A stretch of DNA of 64,000 bases from Clostridiales bacterium. GTDB lineage: Bacteria > Bacillota > Clostridia > Christensenellales > Pumilibacteraceae. The position numbers were made by a program, and so were the translations under genes. Numbering within the stretch: position 1 is the stretch's first letter; each line of letters starts with the position of its first letter. Positions 1-8,140 of the stretch are shown piece by piece. Below the pieces are notes generated by a model. That model was not told the origin of the DNA, ran no database searches, and was given only the letters and a program-made list of their open reading frames with translations. Location of the stretch: positions 52,121-116,120 of the forward strand of contig DQGD01000007.1 of assembly GCA_003533505.1 (NCBI GenBank), written 5' to 3'.

Positions 1-14
1 GAGGTTAAGAAAAT

Positions 15-578
15 ATGGAAAACGAACTGCAAATTATCGAACTGTTGAAACGAGTGTGCGACGAGCTTTCCGACATTAAAGTTTTGCTGTCGGAAAAAGG
101 AGATTCAAAACTGCCCGGCGAGGAAAAGCCGCGGCGGTCAAGGGGGATTTCCGACGACGCGCTTATGTCGGACATCGCGCCTTATATACCGATGACAACC
201 GAAACGTCGGGAACGGTAAAAGCAACCGAAAGAACGCGCGACAAAACAAGGTACATGTTCAATGAAAAAATACTGCTGAAAAATCGGTTGGTGTATGAAG
301 TCGTGCGCGATTATGTCGGGAAAAATCCGAAGATGACGGTTGCGGATTTGAAACGCATATTTCCCAAAGAGTTGCAAGGCTCGCTCGGCGTAGTGGAGTA
401 CGCTTGCATTGCCGATAAGAGAACCGATTGTCGTGTCAGGTTTTTCGCCGACGAAGGGGAAGAGCTGCGACTTGCGGACGGAAACGCCTATGTTTGCTCG
501 CAGTGGGGCATTGTAAATATCCCGAAATTTATCGAGCGCGCCGCGCTTCTCGGATACAAAATAGAACAAATAAAATAA
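15..578 (+). CDS. Hypothetical protein, coiled-coil N-terminus plus conserved C-terminal module
   Basis: The 187-residue product is not recognised by name. Residues 1-30 look like a short amphipathic or coiled-coil segment. Residues 35-75 are low in hydrophobics and probably a linker. From about residue 85 there is a compact module with the pattern KNRLVYEVVRDYV, then LQGSLGVV, then LADG and CSQWG, ending in an IERAALLGYKI helix. I recall similar C-terminal modules in assorted bacterial proteins of unknown function, some linked to restriction, but I cannot name the family. A partial ribosome site (GAGG) precedes ATG 15. The gene is followed after 15 bases by the next unknown gene, with its own GGAGG, so the two are probably co-transcribed. 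The gene may start a cluster that extends upstream of the window. Confidence 0.7.
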   Translation: MENELQIIELLKRVCDELSDIKVLLSEKGDSKLPGEEKPRRSRGISDDALMSDIAPYIPMTTETSGTVKATERTRDKTRYMFNEKILLKNRLVYEVVRDYVGKNPKMTVADLKRIFPKELQGSLGVVEYACIADKRTDCRVRFFADEGEELRLADGNAYVCSQWGIVNIPKFIERAALLGYKIEQIK

Positions 579-593
579 ACGGAGGATAATAAA

Positions 594-1322
594 ATGACAA
601 ATTACGAGATGATGGAAGATTTAAACGAGCTTCTTATCGAAAACGGACTTGACGAGGAGTTTTCATTGAAAATCGAGGGCAACGGCATCGTCGTTCTGCA
701 CGACGGGTACAAAGCGCTCGTAATCGATGACGAGCCGCGCCAAAGGATGATTATTGTCAAGCAATATCGCAATTCAGGCTCGACCGTAAGCGGCAAAGCA
801 TATTTTTATTCGGGACAGCCGTTTGAGGTATATGACGAGATTATCGAAAGCATCGGAAAATTGCAGGGAAATAGGGAGCGTGAAGTCACCGTACATAACG
901 AGCCGAAAAACGCAAACGGAATACATGTAAAGCGCGGCGACGTATTCAAAGGCAAGAACAGCGACCTTATCAACTTGCTTTTCGATAAAAATTACAGAGG
1001 ATGGATGAAGTCCGGTTATACTTGCCGCTATAAAGGAGAAATAGCGTGCATATGGATGCCGCGACTTGACGGCTATGTTCGTGACGGCTGGGAAGACACT
1101 ATGCCGTCTAATGACAGAATTAAAGAGAAATATGTAGACGGCATTCCGAAAGTGAGAGACTCGCTGGAATATGTTAAGATACATTCGGCATACAGGTACG
1201 TTTTCCAAAAAGTCGACAGGGATACGAAATTCATTTTCAAGGGGTTATACAAACTTAACCCGGCGGACAGTAATGTAAACACGCGCTACTTTGACCTTAT
1301 ATCCGATACCGCCGATTTTTAA
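594..1322 (+). CDS. Hypothetical protein sharing a C-terminal module with the gene at 2580
   Basis: The product has 242 residues and no signal peptide or membrane segment. The N-terminal 100 residues form an acidic alpha/beta region. The C-terminal half contains the pattern CRYKGEIACIWMPRLDG and later AYRYVFQKVDRDTKFIFKGLY. The same order of motifs, VWMIPHSDLNG then DVRIVFVKQKDGEYVFIGVY, occurs in the protein encoded at 2580-3350, so the two genes either side of the ADP-ribosylglycohydrolase carry a related domain. I do not recognise its function. GGAGG lies 8 bases before ATG 594. Base composition is visibly more AT-rich than in the housekeeping genes, suggesting a transferred segment. Confidence 0.7.
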   Translation: MTNYEMMEDLNELLIENGLDEEFSLKIEGNGIVVLHDGYKALVIDDEPRQRMIIVKQYRNSGSTVSGKAYFYSGQPFEVYDEIIESIGKLQGNREREVTVHNEPKNANGIHVKRGDVFKGKNSDLINLLFDKNYRGWMKSGYTCRYKGEIACIWMPRLDGYVRDGWEDTMPSNDRIKEKYVDGIPKVRDSLEYVKIHSAYRYVFQKVDRDTKFIFKGLYKLNPADSNVNTRYFDLISDTADF

Positions 1323-1345
1323 GTCCGAGAAGAGGGAGGAGAGTT

Positions 1346-2539
1346 ATGATTAGAATGAAGGACGAGTGTGAGGAAGCTCGGGTCAAGATTGCGGAAAGAA
1401 TAAAGAACGGCGACAGGCGGCTCGACCGCGCGATTGGGTGCATGCTGGGCGGCGCGGCGGGCGACGCGCTCGGTGCGCCGGTGGAATTTTTAAGCCGTGC
1501 GGAAATAGAAAAGCGTTACGGCAAGGACGGTATCCTGAATTACGAACTCACGCTCGGCAAGGCGCGGATTACCGACGATACGCAGTTGTCTATGTTCACT
1601 GCGGCGGGATTGCTGAAGGCGATTGCTCGTATGGGCGCGTATGGCTTGGTCAACGACGGAAAAAATTGCGTTTCGTTTTTGCAGTCGTACAGAGGTTTCG
1701 TGCGCGGCGCGTACTTTGACTGGTTGGTTACGCAGGGCGAAATCGAGGAGGACGAAATGCCGATGGAAACCTGGCTCGGGAACGTTCGCGAACTATACTC
1801 GCGGCGCTGTCCCGGCGGCACTTGCATAACCGAAATCAAAAACGGCGCGCACGGAAGCGTAAAAAAGTCTTGCAACGACAGCAAAGGTTGCGGCGGAGTT
1901 ATGCGCGTCGCGCCCGCGGGGATCATACTTGCCGATCTTTTCGAGGCGAAGCAGATAGCCGAAGTCGGCGCGGAAATTGCGGCGCTCACTCACGGACATC
2001 CGTTGGGTTATATACCCGCGGCGGCGCTGACGAGCATAATAGCGGCGCTTCACCTCGGCGCGGAAATCAAAGAAGCGGTTACGGATTCCGTTAAACTCAC
2101 GCTGGATATGTTCTCGGGCGCTCCGCATATAGGCGAATTCGACAGCGTGATGAATTTCGCCGTAAACCTTGCCGCCGAGAATATCTCCGACCTCGAAGCG
2201 ATCGAACAAATAGGCGAAGGGTGGGTAGCCGAGGAAGCGCTCGCGATTGCCGTTTATTGCGCGCTGAGGCACAAGGACGATTTCGCGTCGGGTATTCGCG
2301 CGGCTGTCAATCACTCGGGTGACAGCGATTCGACGGGCGCGGTCGCGGGCAATATCTTGGGAACGCACCTCGGTTACAGCGAAATTCCGCACGAGTTTAT
2401 CGACAACCTCGAACTTCTCGACGTACTCTCGATGCTTGCCACCGATTTGAATGATATTACCTTTCACAAAGCAAAAAAAGCGCGCGCATTATGCGGTGAG
2501 GAGCCACAGCGTTGGATAAAATATATCAAGCATTGGTAG
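1346..2539 (+). CDS. ADP-ribosylglycohydrolase family protein
   Basis: The 397-residue product belongs to the DraG/ARH family, dimetal enzymes that remove ADP-ribose from proteins or nucleic acids or cleave related N-glycosides. The family hallmarks are present in order: GGAAGDALGAPVEF near residue 35, ITDDTQLSMFT near residue 75 with the metal-binding Thr-Asp-Asp, and NHSGDSDSTGAVAGNILG near residue 325, carrying the second set of metal ligands. All key acidic residues appear intact, so it should be active. GGGAGGAG lies just before ATG 1346. It is flanked at 24 and 40 bases by two unknown proteins that share a module, which points to a function tied to those partners, perhaps reversing an ADP-ribose modification in a stress or conflict setting. 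That role is inference; the substrate cannot be read from sequence. Confidence 0.88.
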   Translation: MIRMKDECEEARVKIAERIKNGDRRLDRAIGCMLGGAAGDALGAPVEFLSRAEIEKRYGKDGILNYELTLGKARITDDTQLSMFTAAGLLKAIARMGAYGLVNDGKNCVSFLQSYRGFVRGAYFDWLVTQGEIEEDEMPMETWLGNVRELYSRRCPGGTCITEIKNGAHGSVKKSCNDSKGCGGVMRVAPAGIILADLFEAKQIAEVGAEIAALTHGHPLGYIPAAALTSIIAALHLGAEIKEAVTDSVKLTLDMFSGAPHIGEFDSVMNFAVNLAAENISDLEAIEQIGEGWVAEEALAIAVYCALRHKDDFASGIRAAVNHSGDSDSTGAVAGNILGTHLGYSEIPHEFIDNLELLDVLSMLATDLNDITFHKAKKARALCGEEPQRWIKYIKHW

Positions 2540-2579
2540 TGATTATAAGTCGTAAATAAATATTTTCGGAGGGAAAAAT

Positions 2580-3350
2580 ATGATAAATATCAAAGGACAA
2601 AAGGTAAGATTCAGAAATGGTAGGGTGTATACGGTTAAAAATCAAAGCGGAAATAGCGTAACGCTTATCGGAGAGGACGGGAACGAACAAACTTGTCAAT
2701 ATTCCGTCATGTTTTCGTCGGGGAGTTGGACTTTACTCGACGGCGAACTGCACGAGCGGGTAAAAGCGGACGCGCTTGCGCTCCAAAACGCCGAAAAGGA
2801 AGATAAAGAAAAGACCGAGGCTGAAATTAAAGCCAAAGCCGAAATGAGAAAAATAAATGAATTGAAAGACGGCGACGTAAATAAGTGGAATATTTCGTGC
2901 GAGTACGGTAACGTAAAAGTAGCCGGGTATTTCGAGTATAAGAAAATGTACGGTACCGTGGCAAAAAAAATCTATGAGGACGGCTGCGAATATCTCGGAT
3001 TTAAGCGGAATAAAGCAAGTATTTTCGACAGGCAAAGGCTTTTATATGCGAGAGAATGTTCGCCCGAGGGCTATAGCGTATGGATGATACCGCACTCGGA
3101 TCTTAACGGGGAAACCAATAGCCAATGGCTGAATTTTGTAGATATACTAAAAGGACAAATCGTTCAATATAGCACGGAAGGAAATTGGTATCCGGGAGAT
3201 ACCGATGACGTAAGAATCGTTTTCGTCAAACAGAAAGACGGCGAGTACGTTTTTATCGGGGTGTATCAGCGACAAGACGTGATGGATAACTATCCCGCAA
3301 AAGGCTACAGAAAAGAAGTATTCTCTTTGCTTGAAAAGGATTATCGGTAA
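2580..3350 (+). CDS. Hypothetical protein with a KOW/SH3-like start and the module shared with 594
   Basis: The product has 256 residues. Residues 1-55 (INIKGQKVRFRNGRVYTV, then SVTLIGEDG) read like a small beta-barrel of SH3 or KOW type. Residues 60-95 are a highly charged helix, probably coiled coil (KEDKEKTEAEIKAKAE). Residues about 100-245 carry the module also seen in the protein at 594-1322, with VWMIPHSDLNG and RIVFVKQKDGEYVFIGVY. No catalytic motif is recognised. GGAGG sits 7 bases before ATG 2580, and the gene ends the cluster, being followed by a terminator at 3385. The reading frame is the most AT-rich in the first 10 kb, consistent with horizontal acquisition. Confidence 0.7.
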   Translation: MINIKGQKVRFRNGRVYTVKNQSGNSVTLIGEDGNEQTCQYSVMFSSGSWTLLDGELHERVKADALALQNAEKEDKEKTEAEIKAKAEMRKINELKDGDVNKWNISCEYGNVKVAGYFEYKKMYGTVAKKIYEDGCEYLGFKRNKASIFDRQRLLYARECSPEGYSVWMIPHSDLNGETNSQWLNFVDILKGQIVQYSTEGNWYPGDTDDVRIVFVKQKDGEYVFIGVYQRQDVMDNYPAKGYRKEVFSLLEKDYR

Positions 3351-3384
3351 AAATTAAACGCATTCGCATATGCGCATACGTGGG

Positions 3385-3416
3385 AAAAGACGGCGATTTC
3401 GGGTTGCCGTCTTTTT
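3385..3416 (+). terminator. Intrinsic terminator after the accessory cluster
   Basis: Ten-base inverted repeat, AAAAGACGGC at 3385-3394 and GCCGTCTTTT at 3406-3415, followed by a T-run. It separates the unknown-gene cluster from the flavodoxin gene. Confidence 0.8.
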
Positions 3417-3514
3417 CGTTTCGGATATATGCGCATAATCGCACGCGTTTTCGGGGCTGACCGATACGGGCGAAGAATAGAAAAACGGCGGCGAGATAAA
3501 TTTTACCGACGGTA

Positions 3515-3543
3515 TTGACATTATTTGCCTTCGGGGGTATAAT
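3515..3543 (+). promoter_or_regulatory. Sigma-A-type promoter for the flavodoxin gene
   Basis: TTGACA at 3515-3520 and TATAAT at 3538-3543 with a 17-base spacer, 35 bases upstream of the flavodoxin ATG. Both hexamers match consensus exactly. Confidence 0.85.
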
Positions 3544-3578
3544 TAAACAGTAAACCGAATTTCAGGAGGACAAGCACA

Positions 3579-4055
3579 ATGAGTAAGAAATTGGTGGCGT
3601 ATTTTTCGGTGAGCGGAGTGACCGAGGAAGTCGCTAAAAAGTTGGCGAAGGCGGCGGAAGCCGATTTATTCGAGATTAAGCCCGAAGTGCCGTACACCGC
3701 AGCCGACCTCGATTGGACGAACAAGAAGAGCCGCAGCACCGTGGAGATGAACGACCCCACGTCGCGCCCTGCAATCGCGGAAAAGCTGCCGAACATGGCG
3801 GACTACGACGTGGTTTTCGTAGGCTTCCCCATCTGGTGGTACGTCGCGCCCACGATTATAGACACTTTCCTCGAGAGTTACGATTTTGCCGGCAAAACGA
3901 TCGTGCCGTTCGCGACCAGCGGAGGCAGCGGCATGGGTAAAACCGTGGACGTGCTTCGCTGCGTTGTGCCGACAGCAAACTTCAAACCCGGAAAAATGCT
4001 GAATCGCGCTTCCGAAGCCGACATGAAAGATTGGGTGCGCTCGCTCGGGGTGTAG
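3579..4055 (+). CDS. Flavodoxin-family protein
   Basis: The 158-residue product fits the long-chain flavodoxin or NADPH-FMN-reductase-like group (Flavodoxin_4 type). Strand 1 plus the phosphate loop is [21 protein letters not shown] at residues 3-23. The aromatic flavin-contacting segment is [20 protein letters not shown] near residues 85-105, and the third flavin loop is [11 protein letters not shown] near 115-125. It probably binds FMN and acts as a cytosolic electron carrier or small quinone or aldehyde reductase partner; the substrate is not visible. AGGAGG precedes the ATG. The downstream amidohydrolase begins only 3 bases after its stop, so the two are likely translated from one message. 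Confidence 0.88.
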   Translation: MSKKLVAYFSVSGVTEEVAKKLAKAAEADLFEIKPEVPYTAADLDWTNKKSRSTVEMNDPTSRPAIAEKLPNMADYDVVFVGFPIWWYVAPTIIDTFLESYDFAGKTIVPFATSGGSGMGKTVDVLRCVVPTANFKPGKMLNRASEADMKDWVRSLGV

Positions 4056-4058
4056 CAG

Positions 4059-5339
4059 ATGAAATACGCTTTTATAAACGGAAAAATTCTCTCGGGCGAC
4101 GAGAACATGAGCCCTACGGAGGGGCTTGACATTCTCGTTTGCGACGATAAAATCGAGGACGTGGCGCCGCGCGGCGAGCACCTCGGCTACAAAATCGTCG
4201 ACCTTGACGGAGCTTACGTCTTGCCCGGGCTTATCAACATGCACGTTCACCTCGCCGGCAACGGCAAGCCGCAAAAGAAGCAGCGCGACAATGCCAAGCT
4301 CGTGCGAACGATTATGGGCAACGCGCTCACTCGCGCCGTGGCTTACAAAATGGTGCGCGGCTTTGCCGAGGCGGAGCTCATGAGCGGCGTGACCACAATC
4401 CGCACTGTGGGCGGTCTGGGCGATTTCGACACGCGGCTTCGCGACGAGATTACGAACGGCAAGCGAGTGGGTCCCAGAATAGTCGCGGCGAACCGCGGCA
4501 TTTCCGTGCCGGGCGGTCACATGGCAGGCTCGGTGGCGGTGGAGGCGAAAACGCCCGACGAAGCCGTGGCTTACCTTGAGCAAATCGAGGGCGAGAGGGT
4601 TGACCTCATAAAGCTGATGATAACCGGCGGCGTAATGGACGCCAAGGAAAAGGGCGTGCCGGGCGAGCTGAAAATGCCGCCCGAAATGGTCAGGGCTGTG
4701 TGCGACAAGGCTCACGCGGCAGGCTATAAGGTAGCCGCGCACGTCGAGTCGCCCGAGGGCGTTAAAGTCGCGCTCGAGAACGGCGTGGACTCAATCGAGC
4801 ACGGCGCCAAGCCCGACGAGGAGATTTTGCGGCTCTTTAAGGAGAGAAATGCGTACCTTTGCACGACGATTTCGCCGGCGCTTCCTTACGCGCTGTTCGA
4901 CAGGAGCATTACCAACGCCACCGAGGTGGAGCAGTTTAACGGCAACGTGGTTTTCGCGGGTATAATCGCCTGCGCCAAAGCCGCGCTGGAGAACGGCATA
5001 CCGGTAGTGCTCGGCAACGACGTGGGCTGCCCGTGGATAACGCAGTACGATTTTTGGCGCGAGCTTTACTATTTCCACAAGTATGTGGGCGTAACCAACG
5101 CGTTCGCGCTGTACACCGCGACGAAACGGAGCGCGGAGCTTTTGGGGCTGGGCGACGTGACGGGTACGATAGAAAAGGGCAAGTGCGCCGACTTTATCGT
5201 GACGCGCGGCAATCCGCTGGACGACCTCAAAAATCTGAGAAGCCTCGATTACGTCGTAGCAAGAGGCAAGGTTTACCGCGATCCGAAAGTCAAAGCGAAC
5301 AAAAAGGTCGCAGCCGAACTCGACAAATTTTTAGACTGA
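4059..5339 (+). CDS. Metal-dependent amidohydrolase (imidazolonepropionase/Xaa-Pro dipeptidase-like)
   Basis: The 426-residue product is an amidohydrolase-superfamily TIM barrel with the small beta-sandwich split between N- and C-termini. Expected dinuclear metal ligands are present: His62 and His64 in INMHVHLAG, Lys185 in DLIKLMITGG, His228 in VAAHVES, His248 in SIEHGA and Asp321 in LGNDVG. The lysine (carboxylated in relatives) and the overall pattern match the peptidase-like branch that hydrolyses N-acyl or Xaa-Pro dipeptides rather than cytosine or urea. No signal peptide is seen, so it is cytosolic. It starts 3 bases after the flavodoxin stop, with the purine-rich end of that gene serving as ribosome site. 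The exact substrate is not predictable. Confidence 0.88.
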   Translation: MKYAFINGKILSGDENMSPTEGLDILVCDDKIEDVAPRGEHLGYKIVDLDGAYVLPGLINMHVHLAGNGKPQKKQRDNAKLVRTIMGNALTRAVAYKMVRGFAEAELMSGVTTIRTVGGLGDFDTRLRDEITNGKRVGPRIVAANRGISVPGGHMAGSVAVEAKTPDEAVAYLEQIEGERVDLIKLMITGGVMDAKEKGVPGELKMPPEMVRAVCDKAHAAGYKVAAHVESPEGVKVALENGVDSIEHGAKPDEEILRLFKERNAYLCTTISPALPYALFDRSITNATEVEQFNGNVVFAGIIACAKAALENGIPVVLGNDVGCPWITQYDFWRELYYFHKYVGVTNAFALYTATKRSAELLGLGDVTGTIEKGKCADFIVTRGNPLDDLKNLRSLDYVVARGKVYRDPKVKANKKVAAELDKFLD

Positions 5340-5363
5340 ATTACGAAATAGGATTGACATAAA

Positions 5364-6188
5364 ATGGACTGGAATCAGATATGGCAGACGGTGCAGTCGT
5401 GGATGATGAACACGGGCATAAAGATCGTTGTATCGATAATTCTGCTGATTGTTTCGTTCGCGATCATAAATTTCATCGCGAAAAAAGTGGAAAAGCATGG
5501 TCGGAAAGCCGAGGAAAAGCACAAGGTCGACAAAACTTTGTACCGCACGCTGAGTTACGTTCTCAAAGTCGGGCTGAAAGTCATAGTTGTGGTGTGCCTT
5601 ATCGGTTACCTCGGCATCAACACCGGCGCGATAACGGCGCTTATCGCTTCGCTCGGCGTAGGCGTGGGTCTGGCGGTGAACGGCACGCTGTCGAACTTCG
5701 CGGGCGGCGTACTGCTGATTATCACGCGCCCGTTCCGCGACGACGATTATATCGCGGCCAACGGCTACGAAGGCACGGTCGAAGATATCCGGATTTGCTA
5801 TACGATTATACGTACGTACGACAACAAACTCGTGTACTTACCGAACGGCAAACTGTCTACCGGCGAGATAGTAAACTATACGGCGAAAAGTACGCGGAGA
5901 GTGGATATAAACTTTACGATTTCGTATAACGCGGACTTTAAGAAAGCCGAGGAAATTTTTCTTGATGTTTGCGCGAAAAATCCGCTTATCTTACAAGATC
6001 CCGCGCCGTCTTCGCGCGTAGCCGAGCATGGCGACAGCAGTATCGTTCTCGGCAGCAAGGCTTGGTGCAAAGCGGAGGATTACTGGACGGTGTACTTCGA
6101 CCTTATGGAGCAGGTCAAGACCGCGTTCGACGAAAACGGTATCGAAATTCCGTACAACCAACTCGACGTTCATGTCAAAAACGATTAA
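5364..6188 (+). CDS. Small-conductance mechanosensitive channel, MscS family
   Basis: The 274-residue product has a short MscS architecture: one N-terminal hydrophobic helix at about residues 19-40, a second near 70-90, and the pore helix GVGVGLAVNGTLSNFAGG near residues 98-115. RPFRDDDYI and a soluble beta-domain with YLPNGKLSTGEIVN follow. It forms a membrane pore that opens on tension to release solutes during osmotic downshift. Length is close to E. coli MscS (286). The start is ATG 5364 with AGGA upstream and 24 bases after the amidohydrolase stop. The gene may share that transcript, though the functions are unrelated. Confidence 0.93.
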   Translation: MDWNQIWQTVQSWMMNTGIKIVVSIILLIVSFAIINFIAKKVEKHGRKAEEKHKVDKTLYRTLSYVLKVGLKVIVVVCLIGYLGINTGAITALIASLGVGVGLAVNGTLSNFAGGVLLIITRPFRDDDYIAANGYEGTVEDIRICYTIIRTYDNKLVYLPNGKLSTGEIVNYTAKSTRRVDINFTISYNADFKKAEEIFLDVCAKNPLILQDPAPSSRVAEHGDSSIVLGSKAWCKAEDYWTVYFDLMEQVKTAFDENGIEIPYNQLDVHVKND

Positions 6189-6301
6189 ACCATCCGGATG
6201 GGCGCTCGTGCGCGACTACGGCAGACGTTTGACGGCTTATGACGGCGACAGAAAGTACGTCCGCGCGATTTTCAGACTGTACGACGACAAGGACGACGCA
6301 G

Positions 6302-6805
6302 ATGAACGTATGTAAGAAAATCTACCGCACGTCCGACGGTTTCGACGACATGATTATGTTTTCGGACGGCAAGTCGCTGACGGGGCTGATATTTTCGGAC
6401 TCGACGGACAAAAGCAAGTTCGGCGAGGGCGAGGAGAGAAATTTACCCGTTTTCGGGCAAACCGAGGAGTGGCTGGACGCGTACTTTTCGGGGCGCGACC
6501 CCGGGGCGGCGCCGCCGATTGACCTCGGCGACTTGTCCGAATTCCGCAGGCGCGTGACCGAGCTCATGCTGGAAATTCCATACGGAAGCACGCGCACCTA
6601 CGGCGAAATCGCGGCGACGATTGCCGCCGAGCGCGGCGTGAAGAGAATGTCCGCGCAAGCTGTCGGCGGCGCGGTGGGCGCAAACCCCGTGTGCATTATC
6701 GTGCCCTGTCATCGCGTGATGGGAGCAGGCGGCAAGCTCACGGGTTACGGCGGCGGAATACAAAATAAAATCGCGCTGTTAAAACTCGAGGGCGCGATTG
6801 AATAG
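6302..6805 (+). CDS. ogt: Methylated-DNA--protein-cysteine S-methyltransferase
   Basis: The product transfers alkyl groups from O6-alkylguanine or O4-alkylthymine in DNA to its own cysteine. The signature IIVPCHRVMGAGG places the acceptor Cys at residue 136. The helix-turn-helix segment IPYGSTRTYGEIA (92-104) and GAVGANPV (124-130) are also standard, and a short N-terminal ribonuclease-like domain is kept. I chose ATG 6302 (MNVCKKIYRT, 167 residues) because the in-frame upstream stretch from 6239 is serine/threonine-rich and unlike the family. The ribosome site is weak. It follows the channel gene after 113 bases. Confidence 0.93.
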   Translation: MNVCKKIYRTSDGFDDMIMFSDGKSLTGLIFSDSTDKSKFGEGEERNLPVFGQTEEWLDAYFSGRDPGAAPPIDLGDLSEFRRRVTELMLEIPYGSTRTYGEIAATIAAERGVKRMSAQAVGGAVGANPVCIIVPCHRVMGAGGKLTGYGGGIQNKIALLKLEGAIE

Positions 6806-6853
6806 CGACGACTGTTTGCGGCATGGCGACGGCAGTCGTTAAGAGGAGAAGCA

Positions 6854-7936
6854 ATGAACAAAATCGTAAAGAGAATATTGATTGCGCTGGGCGCGTTTCT
6901 CGGCATAATCGTGCTCGTCGTCGGCGGCTATGTGATTTACGTCGTGGCGTCGTATTCGAGAATAGAGGACAACCTCGCGCTCACGCCCGAAAACGCGAGC
7001 GGCGGCGCGGTCAGGACGGGCGAGGAGTACACCGTCGTCACGCAAAACCTCGGTTTCGGAGCTTATACCGCCGATTTCACGTTCTTTATGGACGGCGGCA
7101 AGGAGTCGCGAGCGAGGAGCGCGGACAGCGTGAAAGCGTGCGTTTCGCAGGGTGCGGAAAAGGTCAGGTCGTTTGACCCCGACTTCGCGTTCTTTCAGGA
7201 AGTCGACACGGGCTCGACGCGCAGCTACGATATTGACGAGCGTGAAATCGTAAAGAGCTATTTCGAGGGTTTTTCGTCGTCGTTCGCGGTGAATTATCAT
7301 TCGGCGTATCTGTTCTATCCTATTTTCGAGCCGCACGGAGCGTCCAACAGCGGCATGCTTACGCTGTCGAAGTCCGCGATTAACTCGGCAACGCGCCGAA
7401 GCTTGCCTATTTCCACGGGTATGTCGAAGTTTCTCGACCTCGACCGCTGTTACAGCGTTTCGCGAGTGCCCGTCGAGGGCGGCAAGGAGCTTGTGCTCGT
7501 CAACGTGCACCTGTCGGCTTACGGCGGCAGCGACGAAATCCGCGCGGCGCAGATGAACATGGTGCTCGGCGAAATTCAAACCGAGTACGACAAGGGCAAT
7601 TACTGCGTGGTGGGCGGCGACTTCAACCACGATTTTACGGGCGATTCCACGCAAAAGCTCAACGGCGGCGAACACGTCGACTTCGGCTGGGCGATGCCGT
7701 TTCCCACGGATATGCTGAGCGAGTACCCGGCGGTAGTGCACGCGACGGATTATTCGGACGGCTTGAAGCCCACCTGCCGCAACTGCGATGTGCCGTATAA
7801 AGAAGGAAATTTCACCATTATCGTCGACGGTTTTTTGGTCAGCAAAAACGTCCGGGTTACCTACCTCGACAACGTCGTCACGGGCTTTGTTTATTCCGAC
7901 CATAACCCCGTGGTAATGAAATTCACGCTGCTTTAA
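6854..7936 (+). CDS. Membrane-anchored endonuclease/exonuclease/phosphatase-family protein
   Basis: The 360-residue product has a single N-terminal transmembrane helix (residues 9-31) and then an EEP-superfamily domain, which puts the catalytic domain outside the membrane. Superfamily metal and catalytic motifs are visible: VVTQNLGF with Asn65, FFQEVD with Glu116, VNVHLSAYG near 219, GGDFNHDF near 256 and YSDHNPVV near 350. Relatives cleave phosphodiester bonds in nucleic acids, sphingomyelin or phosphoinositides. An extracellular nuclease or phospholipase is the best guess, but the substrate is unknown. GAGGAG lies 7 bases before ATG 6854, and a strong hairpin at 7985 ends the unit. Confidence 0.85.
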   Translation: MNKIVKRILIALGAFLGIIVLVVGGYVIYVVASYSRIEDNLALTPENASGGAVRTGEEYTVVTQNLGFGAYTADFTFFMDGGKESRARSADSVKACVSQGAEKVRSFDPDFAFFQEVDTGSTRSYDIDEREIVKSYFEGFSSSFAVNYHSAYLFYPIFEPHGASNSGMLTLSKSAINSATRRSLPISTGMSKFLDLDRCYSVSRVPVEGGKELVLVNVHLSAYGGSDEIRAAQMNMVLGEIQTEYDKGNYCVVGGDFNHDFTGDSTQKLNGGEHVDFGWAMPFPTDMLSEYPAVVHATDYSDGLKPTCRNCDVPYKEGNFTIIVDGFLVSKNVRVTYLDNVVTGFVYSDHNPVVMKFTLL

Positions 7937-7984
7937 GGCGTAATAAACGGTATTTTAAAAGGAAACAGGCTTTAAGCATGGAAT

Positions 7985-8030
7985 TTCAAAGAAACGAGCG
8001 AATGCATTTGCGTTCGCTCGTTTCTTTGAA
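7985..8030. terminator. Long perfect hairpin after the EEP gene
   Basis: An 18-base perfect inverted repeat occupies 7985-8002 and 8013-8030 with a 10-base loop. T-tracts flank only weakly, so it may work in both directions between the converging genes ending at 7936 and 8141. Confidence 0.7.
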
Positions 8031-8140
8031 TAACGGTTTTTATGGGGCGCGGCGCGGCAGTTTTATAAATGATAGCCAAGCGTAATCCTTAATTAAAGCC
8101 TCATCAGTCACTTCGTGACAGCTATAAATCGCTCACCGCT

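Noticed and set aside
6208..6315. 36-codon frame from GTG 6208 (RDYGRRLTAYDGDRKYVRAI...) between the MscS and ogt genes
   Set aside because: The composition looks coding-like, but there is no convincing ribosome site, the frame overlaps ogt, and I recognise no family. It may be a gene remnant, but I cannot support it as a gene.
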